Shown: in pieces, positions 24,546-34,006 of the stretch | Layout of the letters: each line of letters begins with the position of its first letter | Numbering within the stretch: position 1 is the stretch's first letter | Source: Breviolum minutum Mf 1.05b.01 | Lineage: Eukaryota; Sar; Dinophyceae; Suessiales; Symbiodiniaceae | Reading direction: 5' to 3' | Assembly (NCBI GenBank): GCA_000507305.1 | Contig: DF239156.1 | Location: 225,703-289,702, forward strand | DNA length: 64,000 nucleotides | The notes under the pieces: model-generated | Database searches by the model: none | The model's input: the letters and a program-made list of their open reading frames with translations, nothing else | Told to the model about the DNA's origin: nothing | Made by a program: the position numbers and the translations under genes

Positions 24546-24948
24546 ACTTCTATACCAAGGTTGAAATTGGCTAGAAACTTGTGCCCAAATGCTATCAAAT
24601 TTCAATCTGCTACTGTGAAAATCTCCCAAAATCCTTTTTTGAGGCTTGTTTTTTTTTTCAATCTCACATTTCCTTCTTCTATGGTCGGAGTTTTGTGCCC
24701 TCAGCTCATAGTGTACCACAGTGGTCCAAAGTGCACCACAGATCCAAAGCACCACCTGGCAACAGAAGAAAAATCCAATATTGTGTTCTACAAATATTAA
24801 ATAGACTGCTTTAAGTACATAGACATGACCTGGCCTGGAATCAGTTGTCTCTCGGCTTGTATTGTCTGATGAGCCTTTCCTGCATCAATCAAGTTTGACA
24901 TATATAAATATAAATTATTGTACAAACCTCCCAGGTAAAAACAAAAGA

Positions 24949-25161
24949 TCACACATTCTGCAAACAGTCCTTGATAACTTGTTTGTCCCTATCACCCATA
25001 TGTCTCCATTCTGTTGCAACATCATCCAGTGTGCGCCATGTTTCCCATCCACCAGCAAAGTAGGAAACATTCCATAGCCCATTCTGTCTCCATACCCATC
25101 TACTATGTGTGAATTCCCACCTCATACTATCACAGAACTCTTTGGTCCTGCTGTTAGACAT
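24949..25161 (-). CDS. Small Trp-rich protein or exon in element A
   Basis: ATG at 25161 opens MSNSRTKEFCDSMRWEF and the frame runs 70 codons to TAA. It is unusually rich in Trp (WVWRQNGLWNVSYFAGGWETW). A comparable segment in element B (DIWRVSTHVSGWREWKL, within 35797-36225) shares the W-x-V-x(4)-GWxxW pattern, so this is probably a conserved accessory module. It may be a first exon continuing into a later one. Function unknown. Confidence 0.45.
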   Translation of the reverse strand: MSNSRTKEFCDSMRWEFTHSRWVWRQNGLWNVSYFAGGWETWRTLDDVATEWRHMGDRDKQVIKDCLQNV

Positions 25162-25239
25162 TGTGCCGAAATGGTTTCTTCACAAGACAAAAAGATAAGT
25201 TCTCCAAGTCTATCCTAAACATCACCATCAAACTGTAAT

Positions 25240-25440
25240 CCACAAAGTGTCACTCAAAGTGTCAGTCAAAGTGTCACTCAAAGTGTCAGTCAAAGTGCTA
25301 GCAGTTTCCTACCACAAAGTGAAATCAGCTTCCTACCACAAAGTGTCATCAACTTCCTACCACAAAGTGTAAGCACTGCCACTGAAAATCTAAATGCCTT
25401 TTATCATCCAACAATGCTGTTATCAAAGTGCTTCAAAGTA
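25240..25440. repeat. CAAAGTG-rich cluster with TTCCTACCACAAAGTG repeats
   Basis: About ten CAAAGTG copies, three of them inside a longer repeated block TTCCTACCACAAAGTG. Intergenic or intronic within element A. Confidence 0.85.
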
Positions 25441-25560
25441 TACAACTATACAACACTCAAGTACAACAAAGTGCACAGACCATTTTCTTTTTGTACCATT
25501 CATAGCTGCCATTGTTGGTCCACAGTCTTATACCATCACCATTCTTCTACTGCATGACAT

Positions 25561-26217
25561 TCATTCCTTCAGAATTCCTTGATCTATTTGTAAAGCCACA
25601 GCCTGTGATGCCTCTTTTGCTTTGTTTTTTATTGTCCTAGGGCTGTAGCCTGCTCTTTGTGCTGCTGTTCTGGCACTGTGGTATGCACTACTTGTTTTCC
25701 TATGCCGAAATGTTGTTTTATTGCCCTTTGGTGCTGGCTTTGCCTTAGGTGACTGCTTGGCCTTAGGTGACTGCTTGGCCTTTGCTTTGCCTTTTGGTTT
25801 GCTCTTCCTCTTCCTTGGGGATGGGGTGACAACATCATTTTGCTTCTTATCTTTTTCTGACTGTTCTTGTAATGCCAATGCTAGAGTTGACAAATCAGAA
25901 TCATCCAAAGCAAAGCTTGACTTTGCCAATTGTCTCCTCAAAGCTGGTCTTGGGGTTCCTGGGTCCACTGCTTTGTTGCTACTTTGAAGGCCTTGGTATA
26001 CTACAATGTCTGTGCAGGTTTCTGTAGTATCCTTTTTCTTCTCTGGGCTTTGGAACTTTTGGAAAAAGTTTGGTTGAATGCCCAAGATGTCATATTTTGT
26101 TGTTGCTTCATTCCTTGGTGCTTCCTTAGAGCTGCTTGCTTGGCTACTCATGGTAGGCTCAAGTCCATCAGGTCCAGCATTTTGCTTTTCGTCCTCAGGT
26201 TGAGGGGTGGGCATCAT
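25561..26217 (-). CDS. Ser/Lys-rich accessory protein or exon of element A
   Basis: ATG at 26217 (MMPTPQPEDEKQNAGP), 218 codons to a stop at 25561. The N-terminus is acidic and Ser-rich; the middle has LDDSDLSTLALALQEQ; the C-terminal third is strongly basic with KAKQSPKAKQSPKAKPAPKG and then RTAAQRAGYSPRTIKNKAK, a DNA-binding-like tail. No domain is recognised. It lies 16 bases downstream of the stop of the next upstream minus-strand segment, so it is probably part of the same transcript as 26233-26880. Confidence 0.5.
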   Translation of the reverse strand: MMPTPQPEDEKQNAGPDGLEPTMSSQASSSKEAPRNEATTKYDILGIQPNFFQKFQSPEKKKDTTETCTDIVVYQGLQSSNKAVDPGTPRPALRRQLAKSSFALDDSDLSTLALALQEQSEKDKKQNDVVTPSPRKRKSKPKGKAKAKQSPKAKQSPKAKPAPKGNKTTFRHRKTSSAYHSARTAAQRAGYSPRTIKNKAKEASQAVALQIDQGILKE

Positions 26218-26232
26218 GTAAGTTGAATCTTT

Positions 26233-26880
26233 CTATTCTTGATAATTTTTGTTTGAAATATTTGGCCAACAATAAAGATGAAAAGTTAAACTTGAATACA
26301 AACAAGGATCAACCTGCATCAAAGCAATAACTTCATCAATGGCTTTCTTCTCTTCAAAACTCATCTTTTTTGCGCATCTTATGTAGTCAGACTGTGATAG
26401 CTTTAGTGTTCTGAATTGGGAACATCCAATTCTGATCCATTGGTCCATTTCATCCCAAAACACTTCATCCTTCATCTTTGTATAGTTCAGTCTTTTTGAG
26501 CCACTCCTCAGTTTGTTTTTCAGAGTGGAATGTAAGGTCATAAATTTTGAAATTACTTTGAAAACCAAAGTGAACCACTAGAAAAAAAGAAGTGTCATTC
26601 AAACAAGTAACTGGACCTTCATCATGGCACTCTTCAACTTCTTTGAACTGAGTACTAGGTTCTTGGCGATCAAAACCACTTTTGCCATGAAAGGTGCAAT
26701 TGTGGTTAACCACTCTGGATCACAGGCTGTCTTCCAAGACACTTTCCTCCCAGAACTTGGTGCAAGCAAGGTAAAAAGATCATAACTGCCTTGCTCCTTG
26801 CAAAACTGACCAATGCACTGCTCCAGATCCAATACATGAACAGCAGGATCAGGGACCATCCTTTTGCTGGAGCTTGCCAT
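26233..26880 (-). CDS. Unrecognised multi-segment accessory gene of element A
   Basis: ATG at 26880 (MASSSKRMVPDPAVHVLDLE) begins a segment with CIGQFCKEQGSYDLFTLLAP and WKTACDPEWLTTIAPFMAK that stays open to about 26600. Further open segments in other frames follow (STQFKEVEECHDEGPVT; then VFWDEMDQWIRIGCSQF and SDYIRCAKKMSFEEKKA, to 26233). The frame changes probably mark short introns, because the joining regions carry AAAG-rich non-coding sequence. I know no function. Composition and neighbours suggest one more of the element's accessory proteins. Confidence 0.4.
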
Positions 26881-27512
26881 TGCAGCAAGATGAAATCTTT
26901 TCAGTATAAGCACACAAAAGGAAAAAGTGGCAATTTGCCCGGAACCAAGAACATATTTGAAATTCTTTGGAAATTTCAAGTTTGAAGTTTGAAGATCAAC
27001 TTTTTGTGAAGACTACTGTGTTGCTCCTTTCTATGTTTGCCCATGCATAGCCAAAAATTTCAGTACATGCAGAGGTGCAATATAAAAACATGGACACTGA
27101 AAGGGAACCCACTGAAATAGTGCCAACCTTTTCAAAGTGCTCTATATCTTTAAGTGCAGACACTCTGAAAGTGTTGACTCTCACAGTGCATTGAAAAACT
27201 TTTATCCTTATCATTCAAAAGAACTAGGATGCTATAGCTCTCAAAGTGCTGCCTTTCAAGGTATTCAAAGTGTTATCTTTCAAGTTATGATGCTTTCTTT
27301 TTAATCCCTGACCCTCTCAAAGTGCTCTCAAAGTGTTAACAGTGTTACCCCAGAAACCCTCACCAAAGTGACTCTCAAAGTGTTAACAGTGTTACCCCAG
27401 AAACCCTCATCAAAGTGACTCTCAAAGTGACTGACTCTCAAAGTGCTCTCAAAGTGTTAACAGTGTTACCCCAGAAACCCTCACCAAAGTGCATTTTTTC
27501 ACTCACCACCCC

Positions 27513-27746
27513 TCATCGTCCAAGCAGTTTCTGGAGTATGCACTTTGTGCAACTGCAGGGCAAACCCAACTGCCTGCTGATGACACAGCTGAAGCAGTAG
27601 CAATGCTCCAAAGCAGGGCTACCATGTGGAATCTGTGCCACCAAAGGGATAGCCACTTCTGGGCATCCTGCATCCACATGACTTTGAAGTGCCTCAAAAA
27701 GGTTGCTGGCACTGGCCTCTCCTTGAGTCAGCATCATGTATCCCAT
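27513..27746 (-). CDS. Possible exon, unrecognised
   Basis: Open minus-strand segment with ASNLFEALQSHVDAGCPEVA and IPLVAQIPHGSPALEH. The pattern HVxAGxPEVAxxLVAQIxxGSPAxE resembles a segment I associate with dinoflagellate transposon-linked proteins. The opposite strand is also open here, so strand choice rests on that resemblance alone. Confidence 0.3.
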   Translation of the reverse strand: MGYMMLTQGEASASNLFEALQSHVDAGCPEVAIPLVAQIPHGSPALEHCYCFSCVISRQLGLPCSCTKCILQKLLGR

Positions 27747-27989
27747 TGTTGGCAGTCTCCTCAGATGGCAGCATTAAAAAATTTCTTTATCCAATTCTGT
27801 GGGCCACCAAAAGATGCAAACCAAACATCAAGAGCAAAGGCCCCTAAGAGCAAAAACTTATAAAAAATTTTTCCCACTCAACATCAAACTAGTTGCGGTG
27901 GATGCACTGTGATATTGCCCATATAGCCAGCATAGACAGTTGTAGTAGCAGTCCTTAAAGTTGCCAGGTGTCAAAATGCTTTTGAAATA

Positions 27990-28520
27990 TCAAAGGGATA
28001 CATATACATCAAAGTGCTTTTAAAGTTGCCAGTTGTCAAAGTGCTGTTGAAATATCAAAGGGATACATATACATCAAAGTGCTTTTAAAGTTGCCAGTTG
28101 TCAAAGTGCTTTTTAAATCTCAAAGTGATTACATAAATCAAAGTGCTTTTAAAGTTGCCACTCTTGTCAAAGTGCTTTTTAAATCTGCAAGTGATACATC
28201 AACCAAAACTTGAAAGAATAATTGCACTGAGTCACTCATCCTGGGTCTGCTCACCTTGCATTCCCTGCTGCTCATTTTGCATTGGCTCTGCAGGAGTACT
28301 GAATGGGTTGTATTCAGCCGAAGTGGGATGCCTAGGATGTGTGGCAGAAACAAAAGTGGATACATATACATCAAAGTGTTTTTAAAGTTGCCAGTTGTCA
28401 AAGTGCTTTTGAAATATCAAAGGGCTACATATACATCAAAGTGCTTTCAAAGTTGCCAGTTGTCAAAGTGTTTTTGAAATCTCAAAGTGATTACATAAAT
28501 CAAAGTGCTTTTAACATGCT
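27990..28520. repeat. Degenerate tandem repeat, about 60-bp unit
   Basis: Units such as ATACATATACATCAAAGTGC followed by TTTTAAAGTTGCCAGTTGTC and a second CAAAGTG, repeated at least six times and interrupted at 28200-28360. Each unit carries two CAAAGTG copies. Confidence 0.9.
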
Positions 28521-29161
28521 GCTGAATGACTCAGTCTGATCTTCTTCTTTGGGCTCTTGCTTCACTGCTGTATCTGTAGATCCAGAGGCAGCTCCTGGCT
28601 CAAGTGTAGGTGGAGGTCTTGCACAAGAGGCTTTGCCAGCACAAGTCCTTAGATAAAGTGAGAAGAAACATATTCTGGAATATTTTGGGAACATGTCCTA
28701 TATTTTGCCACTTAAACTAAAATTTGGGTTTGAAGTTTGATGCCACCTAAACTTGGGTTCCAAAAAATACCTTGGGAACTCACCTGAAACAAAAAATGAA
28801 AGCTATATAGAAGAGCATCTGCGTACTGAGCCCTGCTGCTTCTGATGGTCCTTGTGGTTGTTGTGGTGCCACATTCCTGAGTTGGTTAAATCAATTTTAT
28901 GTAGATAAAAAAAGTATAGCCTCTTTTTCTTCTAAGTATGAAGCAAAGTATTATTCTTAGAGTATCAAAGTGAGTATCAAAGTGTTACAGCTCTCTCAGA
29001 GTAATTCTCAAAGTGTTATTCTTAGAGAATGCATTGAATGCCATTTTTGGCTAGTGTTTTTCCAAAGAATCTTTTTCAAAGTGTCTCTCAAAGTGTCTTT
29101 CAAAGTGTTGTTGAAAGTGTTATTCAAAATGTTGTTCAAAAAGTGTTTTTCAAAGTGCTAT

Positions 29162-29624
29162 TCAAAGTGTCTCCCCTTCTGGAGGAAGTGCAACACTGCA
29201 GTGAACCTCACAACCATCAATCATCATTCCATTGATTGCATAAGCAGCAGCTTCCAGGTCAGTCCCATCCTCCAAATGCACATAGCCACTGGCAAAACGC
29301 ATGTAGGGATCCTTAATGAACAAACATGTAGGGCATCCAAAGTGTGGGGGGGGCACTCAAAAGTGTGGGGATATATAAGTGCTACTTCAAAAGTGGCATT
29401 CCTACCCAAAAGGTGCAGCCAAAAAGTGCTACTTATAGAAACTGTGGCTTAAACAATTTTGGGTCTACACAAGGAACTGCTAAAAACAGCCATGGCACAC
29501 CACGCACCAGAAACACCCGCTTTGGCCACACACCACAGTTCCACATTGACTCCTTCAACTTCCAATGAGGGCAGCGAAAGGGAACACCACGAATATAGAG
29601 ACGATTCTCTCTAGATTCAGCCAT
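29162..29624 (-). CDS. RRM-type RNA-binding protein, intron-split, first gene of element A
   Basis: ATG at 29624 opens MAESRENRLYIRGVPFRC, in which LYIRGVPF fits the RNP2 motif of an RNA-recognition motif. The frame then loses sense. A second segment (about 29330-29162) carries KDPYMRFASGYVHLEDGTD, fitting RNP1, and AAAYAINGMMIDGCEVHC, the last helix and strand. The intervening 29340-29450 contains CAAAGTG and CAAAAGTG motifs, so it is probably an intron. Downstream, 28694-28500 (GKASCARPPPTLEPGAASGS and VKQEPKEEDQTE) may be the C-terminal exon. RRM proteins bind single-stranded RNA or DNA; a role in the element's mRNA processing or end recognition is possible but unproven. Confidence 0.55.
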
Positions 29625-30184
29625 TGCGATGGTGGGAAGCCTACAAATCTGAATTCGATGTGTGAATCATAAAAGTGGTTGAAAAGTGAAGTGGTTGAAA
29701 AATTGTGAAGTGAATGTGAACTGTTTTGTCAGTGTGAACTGTGAAGTGGTTAAACACATGATCTGAATTGTGAATGCCTATGAAAATGTGAAAGTGTGAA
29801 TCATGTGTCAACTTGTCCAAACAAAATTCACAACACATGAAGGAGCAAACAATGCTGCCATGATTCAAAAGTGAAATGAGTCTAAAAGTGAAAGCCTCAA
29901 AGTGTTCTCTCTCTCTCTCTCTCTCAAAGTGCCAAGATCAAACATTTCACCATCAAACAACCTGTGTCTTTCAAAGTGTAACTAAACAGTGCCTCTCAAA
30001 GTGCAGCTAAACAGTGTCTCTCAAAGTGCAACTAAACAGTGTCTCTCAAAGTGTCTCTCAAAGTGCAACTAAACAGTGTCTCTCAAAGTGTTTTACCTCT
30101 CTCTCAAAGTGTTTTCCCTCTCTCATATTTAGGAAATAGTTGAGAAATATAGTTGAATGATGTATAAATACAATGTTAGAAATA

Positions 30185-30320
30185 ATGCAAAAATAGTTAA
30201 AAAAATAGTTAAAAAATAGTTAACTTTTTTTAACTATTTTTAACTATTTTTTAACTATTTTTAACTAATAGTTAACTCAAAATTAACTATGTTTTTAACT
30301 TTTAAAAAAAGTTAACTAAA
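30185..30320. repeat. Right subterminal AT-rich palindromic array of element A
   Basis: Repeated GTTAAAAAAATAG and TTAACTATTTTT units in both orientations, mirroring the left-end array. Confidence 0.85.
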
Positions 30321-30351
30321 TAGTGAATTTTTCTCAGAGTTGTCTAAAACA

Positions 30352-30381
30352 CACCAAATTGACTTATCTGGTCTATAGGGT
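30352..30381 (-). repeat. Right terminal inverted repeat of element A
   Basis: Exact reverse complement of 18509-18538. Only ten bases separate it from the terminal repeat of the neighbouring retroelement. Confidence 0.92.
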
Positions 30382-30391
30382 GGAGGGAGGG

Positions 30392-30476
30392 TAGGCAAAA
30401 CGAGGGCTAGAGCCCTAGACTTCGGAGCAGTCATGAAACACCACACTTGCACTCATGCTTCGTTACAGTGAGGGGG
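30392..30476. repeat. Terminal direct repeat (left copy) of the tyrosine-recombinase-type retroelement
   Basis: Nearly identical to 42401-42486: TAGGCAAAACGAGGGCTAGA through CGTTACAGTGAGGGGG, with one base inserted in the other copy. It contains the perfect hairpin AGGGCTAGAGCCCT. Read on the minus strand it forms the 3' tail directly after the RNase H-like coding end. Confidence 0.88.
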
Positions 30477-31230
30477 TTTCATGTCAGACGCATTTGTCCC
30501 ACCCAACCCAACCCACGCACAGCACTTTTCAAGTGGGTTGCTCGAACGTCGTGGTGATCCACCCACACCGATGAAAGAGGTCACCACGGTTGTGAGACCC
30601 GGAGTTTCTTTGGAAGGGTCAGACTTGGCTGGTTTCTCCTTTTCTTTGGATGATTTCGTAAGAACAATCTCTTCATCTACCTTAGCCGCAAGCTGCATCA
30701 ACTCGGGTAGAATCCGAAAGTCCAAACTCTCCAGCTGCACGGCAATCCTCTTGCTGGTGTCGCACGCTTCGAACTCCTCGAACTCCAAGTTGGTTAGTGC
30801 GTCAGCTTCTACGTTCTGTTCTCTTGGAATCCATCGCAACTCCATTTCCAGTTGCATCAATTGCATTTGCATGGCCAGCTCCATCAGCACCACCGATAAT
30901 GGAAAGGATGTCGACCAAAACATAAGAATTCACCAGGTATAGGCCATAAGTACGGACCTACCCGCCAGATCTTGCCAAGGGTCCCCGGGTCAAAAATCAT
31001 GACCGCAACGGTAAGGGCCAACAGCTCTAACGCTGCAATCAATTTGAATGGTTCCCCTGTAACAAAGATCCATGGAGCGTTGGATCGGTCCAACACCACT
31101 GAGAACCATCTGGCCCTGTTGGGAGGGGTCCCTCTAAAGGACCCCCAGCCACTAATAGAGACCAACCCTTTGTCAGCTTTCGCATCCACCCTGAAGATCT
31201 CGCCGCCTACTCGAGGCAGACTCTTCGGAG
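30453..31230 (-). pseudogene. C-terminal (RNase H-like) part of a dinoflagellate retroelement polyprotein
   Basis: Two overlapping frames together read GGEIFRVDAKADKG, ISGWGSF, ARWFSVVLDRSNAPW, LIAALELLALTVAVMIF and, after a frameshift near 30900, FPLSVVLMELAMQMQL, ELRWIPREQNVEADALTN and LESLDFRILPELM. This is the usual C-terminus of a retroelement family common in dinoflagellates, with an RNase H-like fold (ALELLALTVAVM, then the EADALTN segment). The reverse-transcriptase portion that should precede it is absent, being replaced by element B, so this is a remnant. Confidence 0.65.
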
Positions 31231-31943
31231 GTCTGCTTGGATGGGTTGGGGCTTTGCTAAGGGGTTAACAAGTTTAACATACTTAGCTACACAATAACTA
31301 GTTATAAAGGTTTAAGTTAATGGGTCTAAACCTTGGAACGAATGCCCAAATTTCTTGAATCGATGGTGTCTTCAAAGCAAGAAACATGAGCTTTAATAAG
31401 CTAAAAACTTGAGCCTGGGCAGGCTAAACACTTGAGCCTTGACAGGCTGAGCATGAAGCCTTGCCAGGCTACAGGGTTGGAACACATACTGAAGCCTTGG
31501 CAGGCTACAAGCTAAGACCTACTTTACTTTTCACCCTTTAGCAAACTTCTTTTTTCCATCTGTGCTGGAAGGTCTGTACTGGTAAGGGATCAGCACTCTC
31601 CTGCCACCTTGAGTGGAAGCTGATACCACAGGTTGTAGAATATCTGCTGTCTGCACAAGCTGCATGTCATCCTTGACATTCACCAAAGCAGAGCATGTAT
31701 TTGTACAATACTCCACCAGAAGCACCCAGCCACCACAGTGTAGACAATGTCATTCACTTGAAAATGGATAATGCACTTGTACCAATTTTGCAACCAAGCT
31801 GGTAAGCACTGCTCCTTCCTGGACATCTGCCTGCAAACATGAGCAAACAAAACTGTGAACCTTCTGACTTGGCGTGTGGGGCTGCACCAATCTCACTCCA
31901 GGCAGGAAGCTGGTGGTGCTGTGCAAGCAGGACAAATCATGGC

Positions 31944-33427
31944 TCAGAATTTCTTCCAGGATGCCTTTTTCATAAGATAGTAAATTTGTTGCAGCAGTGT
32001 TGCATACCTTGCTACCACCTTATGCTTCCTCTCCAAAGCCCAGCATGATGGTAGGAAATTCCATCTTTGTAGAGCTGTGGAAAAATGTAGCATCCAGTGA
32101 TGTTTTCTGATGAATTTGCCTGCACCACCTGCATCTCTACACAGATGTAAGGCCCTTCCCACTTGTTGCTGCAAAATACCAGGAGTGACTTTGCCACTGG
32201 GAACAGCTTGCAACAACTCCAAAACACCCACCATTGCCAGGAAAGCATTACACATTGGCATGTGTGATTCTTCTGAAAGAAAAACTGAAGAAACCATATA
32301 AGACAAAATGGGGCAGACCCCCAGGCATTCAGATGCTGTGCATTTGAACTTTTGTGCTTCCCTGTGGGAAGCCACCCTTTTCACAGTAAACAAGCTGTGT
32401 AAGTTGCCAGCCTTTTTCATTGCTGCAGGCAATTGCCGCAACTTGAAATAACTTTCCATTCTGGTCCAAGCTGACAAAATGTCAAGAAGCCTGAAGATGG
32501 CCACTTGCATCACACCTTGAGAACAAAGTGCATGCATCCAGTCATGGCAATATTGTGAAACTGGCTGTAGCAAGTCAAGGGCCAGAAGCTCTTCATTCAG
32601 GAAAAGGGCATAATCATTGTAGGTGATGCCTGTGGCAGTTTCCCAAAATGCAAAATCAGATTTGCTAAGGGTTCTTTTCTTCTCTTTGCATGTTTGGAAT
32701 GCTTGAAGCACTTCTGCATCTGTTGCTAGCTGCAGCTCTTTCAAGGAGCAGACATCAGAGCCCAGCATGTCTTCTTCCACGCCTTCAAAATTGTATGCTC
32801 TGCAGTTGCAGCATAGGCTGCAGAATTTATCTCCTGCATCTCCCTTCAAATTGAAGCAGAACTTCATTGCTCCTGCATCCTGAAGAAACATTGATACTCC
32901 AAAGTATAATCGAATGTTTCTAGATGGGTCAGACTGGTGCTGAAGGAGCACACCATTCTGAGGGCTGCAAACTGGATTGCAAAAGAACTGGTTCAAAACC
33001 TTGGTCATGCTCTGGCCAGTTCCACTTTGGATTGTGGCAACAGTGCTTGTTCTGTGCACACTCAGAAGTAGCCAGGCATCTTTGCTTGAAAGGCATTCTT
33101 TCAGTCCCATGACGAGCAGCCAAGCTGTTCCCTCACATCACCTTATCACAGAAGAGGCTTAAGCCCCACATTCACCAACCACACATCTGTGGTCCCACCA
33201 TTGTGCAAAACAACTGGTACTTGGATAAGAAGCTCGCCATAAGCTTTGCGTTGATTCAAATGTGCCCTGGTAGCCTCCTTCATATTTTTGCGTGTGGACA
33301 ATTCTGGCACCCCATGCTTCTTGATGTTTGCCAACAAAGCTTCTATGGCACTCTGTGTTGCAAATGGGCATTCTCTTCTGAAAGAGTTCAGCCTGCTCAG
33401 CTTTGCAGCCCTGCCAGGTTCAGCCAT
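31944..33427 (-). CDS. Transposase-like protein of element B (DDE-type candidate)
   Basis: ATG at 33427 (MAEPGRAAKLSRLNSFRREC) with ATQSAIEALLANIKKHGVPE; the frame ends near 33146 and resumes, after a frameshift or short intron, at about 33110 and runs to 31944. Landmarks in the second part: NIRLYFGVSMFLQDAGAMKF (candidate Asp), GDKFCSLCCNC cysteine cluster, CHDWMHALCSQGVMQV (D-x-MH pattern), FLPSCWALERKHKVVARYAT (candidate Glu in an ERKHK context, as in KDZ- and Plavaka-type enzymes). It differs strongly from the element A protein but has the same landmark order. The family is common in dinoflagellates and usually unannotated. Catalytic residues are assigned by eye. Confidence 0.6.
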
Positions 33428-34006
33428 GGCTCCACCACAACATTGCAAGTTCTACTTCACTTTCTTTTTGGCAGCAACACATTAGAAACATCATGTGAAA
33501 GTCATGGAGAAAAACATGGCTGAGCTCTGTGAATTACGCTTTTCTTTTGACAGCTTCACTGTAGTTCTGTGGCTTCCCAGGTAACTTGGGCAGCAAAGAA
33601 GCTATCCCACAAGTATTGCTGCAATGTGTGGGTAAGCCACTGGATTTGACAAGCTGAAAACAAGAACAGGCACTGCAGCTTGGAGCCTCTTCAGGCTATT
33701 GGGAAACAAAACTTTCACACAGCCCATGGTGGGCTATAGTATGGGCTTGTGGAAAGCTACAAGAATGAGCCTGCATGGAAGGCTAGGCATTCAGATGTCA
33801 ACTAAGCTTGCAAGCTATTGTGAGTGCTGGCGTGTGTTTGATGTTTTTCCTTCTTTTGTGGTCCTTCTTTGGCATGGTCACACAGCACTTTGTGTTGTGC
33901 ATCTCAAAGATGCTACCCCAGGTTGAAAGGAATGGTCTTTTACCACCCTTTGAACCCCAAGCCTCCAGCTACAAAACAGGTGCCATTCTTTAGCCTAGAG
34001 CTACTT

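Larger units (their letters stand above)
18856..30115. repeat. Dispersed CAAAGTG heptamer array (about 80 copies) in element A
   Basis: By hand I count roughly 80 CAAAGTG on the plus strand, usually as CTCAAAGTGT, against fewer than one expected by chance in this length. Nearly all lie between exons or outside genes. Dense clusters are at 21350-21830, 23890-24060, 25240-25440, 27130-27490, 27990-28520, 28968-29170 and 29890-30115. Spacing is irregular, so it is not a satellite or CRISPR array. It may be a protein-binding motif like CACTA subterminal repeats; that is inference. Confidence 0.9.
18509..30381. mobile_element. Element A: 11.9-kb candidate DNA transposon with perfect 30-bp terminal inverted repeats
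   Basis: The 30 bases at 18509-18538 (starting ACCCTATAGACCAG) are exactly complementary to 30352-30381. Inside each end is an AT-rich zone built from TAACTATTTTTT in both orientations. The interior carries a transposase-like gene (19038-21122) and further minus-strand exons, and its non-coding DNA is studded with CAAAGTG. Perfect inverted ends, subterminal repeats and an internal DDE-like gene together indicate a cut-and-paste transposon, perhaps related to the CACTA/Plavaka/KDZ group. I could not find a convincing target-site duplication, so the exact outer base is uncertain. Confidence 0.75.

Noticed and set aside
18856-30115. CAAAGTG array as a CRISPR-like or satellite array
   Set aside because: Spacing is irregular, the repeat is only seven bases, and genes lie between copies; a eukaryotic nuclear context also argues against CRISPR.
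18500-30392. A target-site duplication for element A
   Set aside because: Bases outside the two 30-bp ends (left TTTTCCA, right GGAGGG) do not match directly at any length I tried, so none is claimed.
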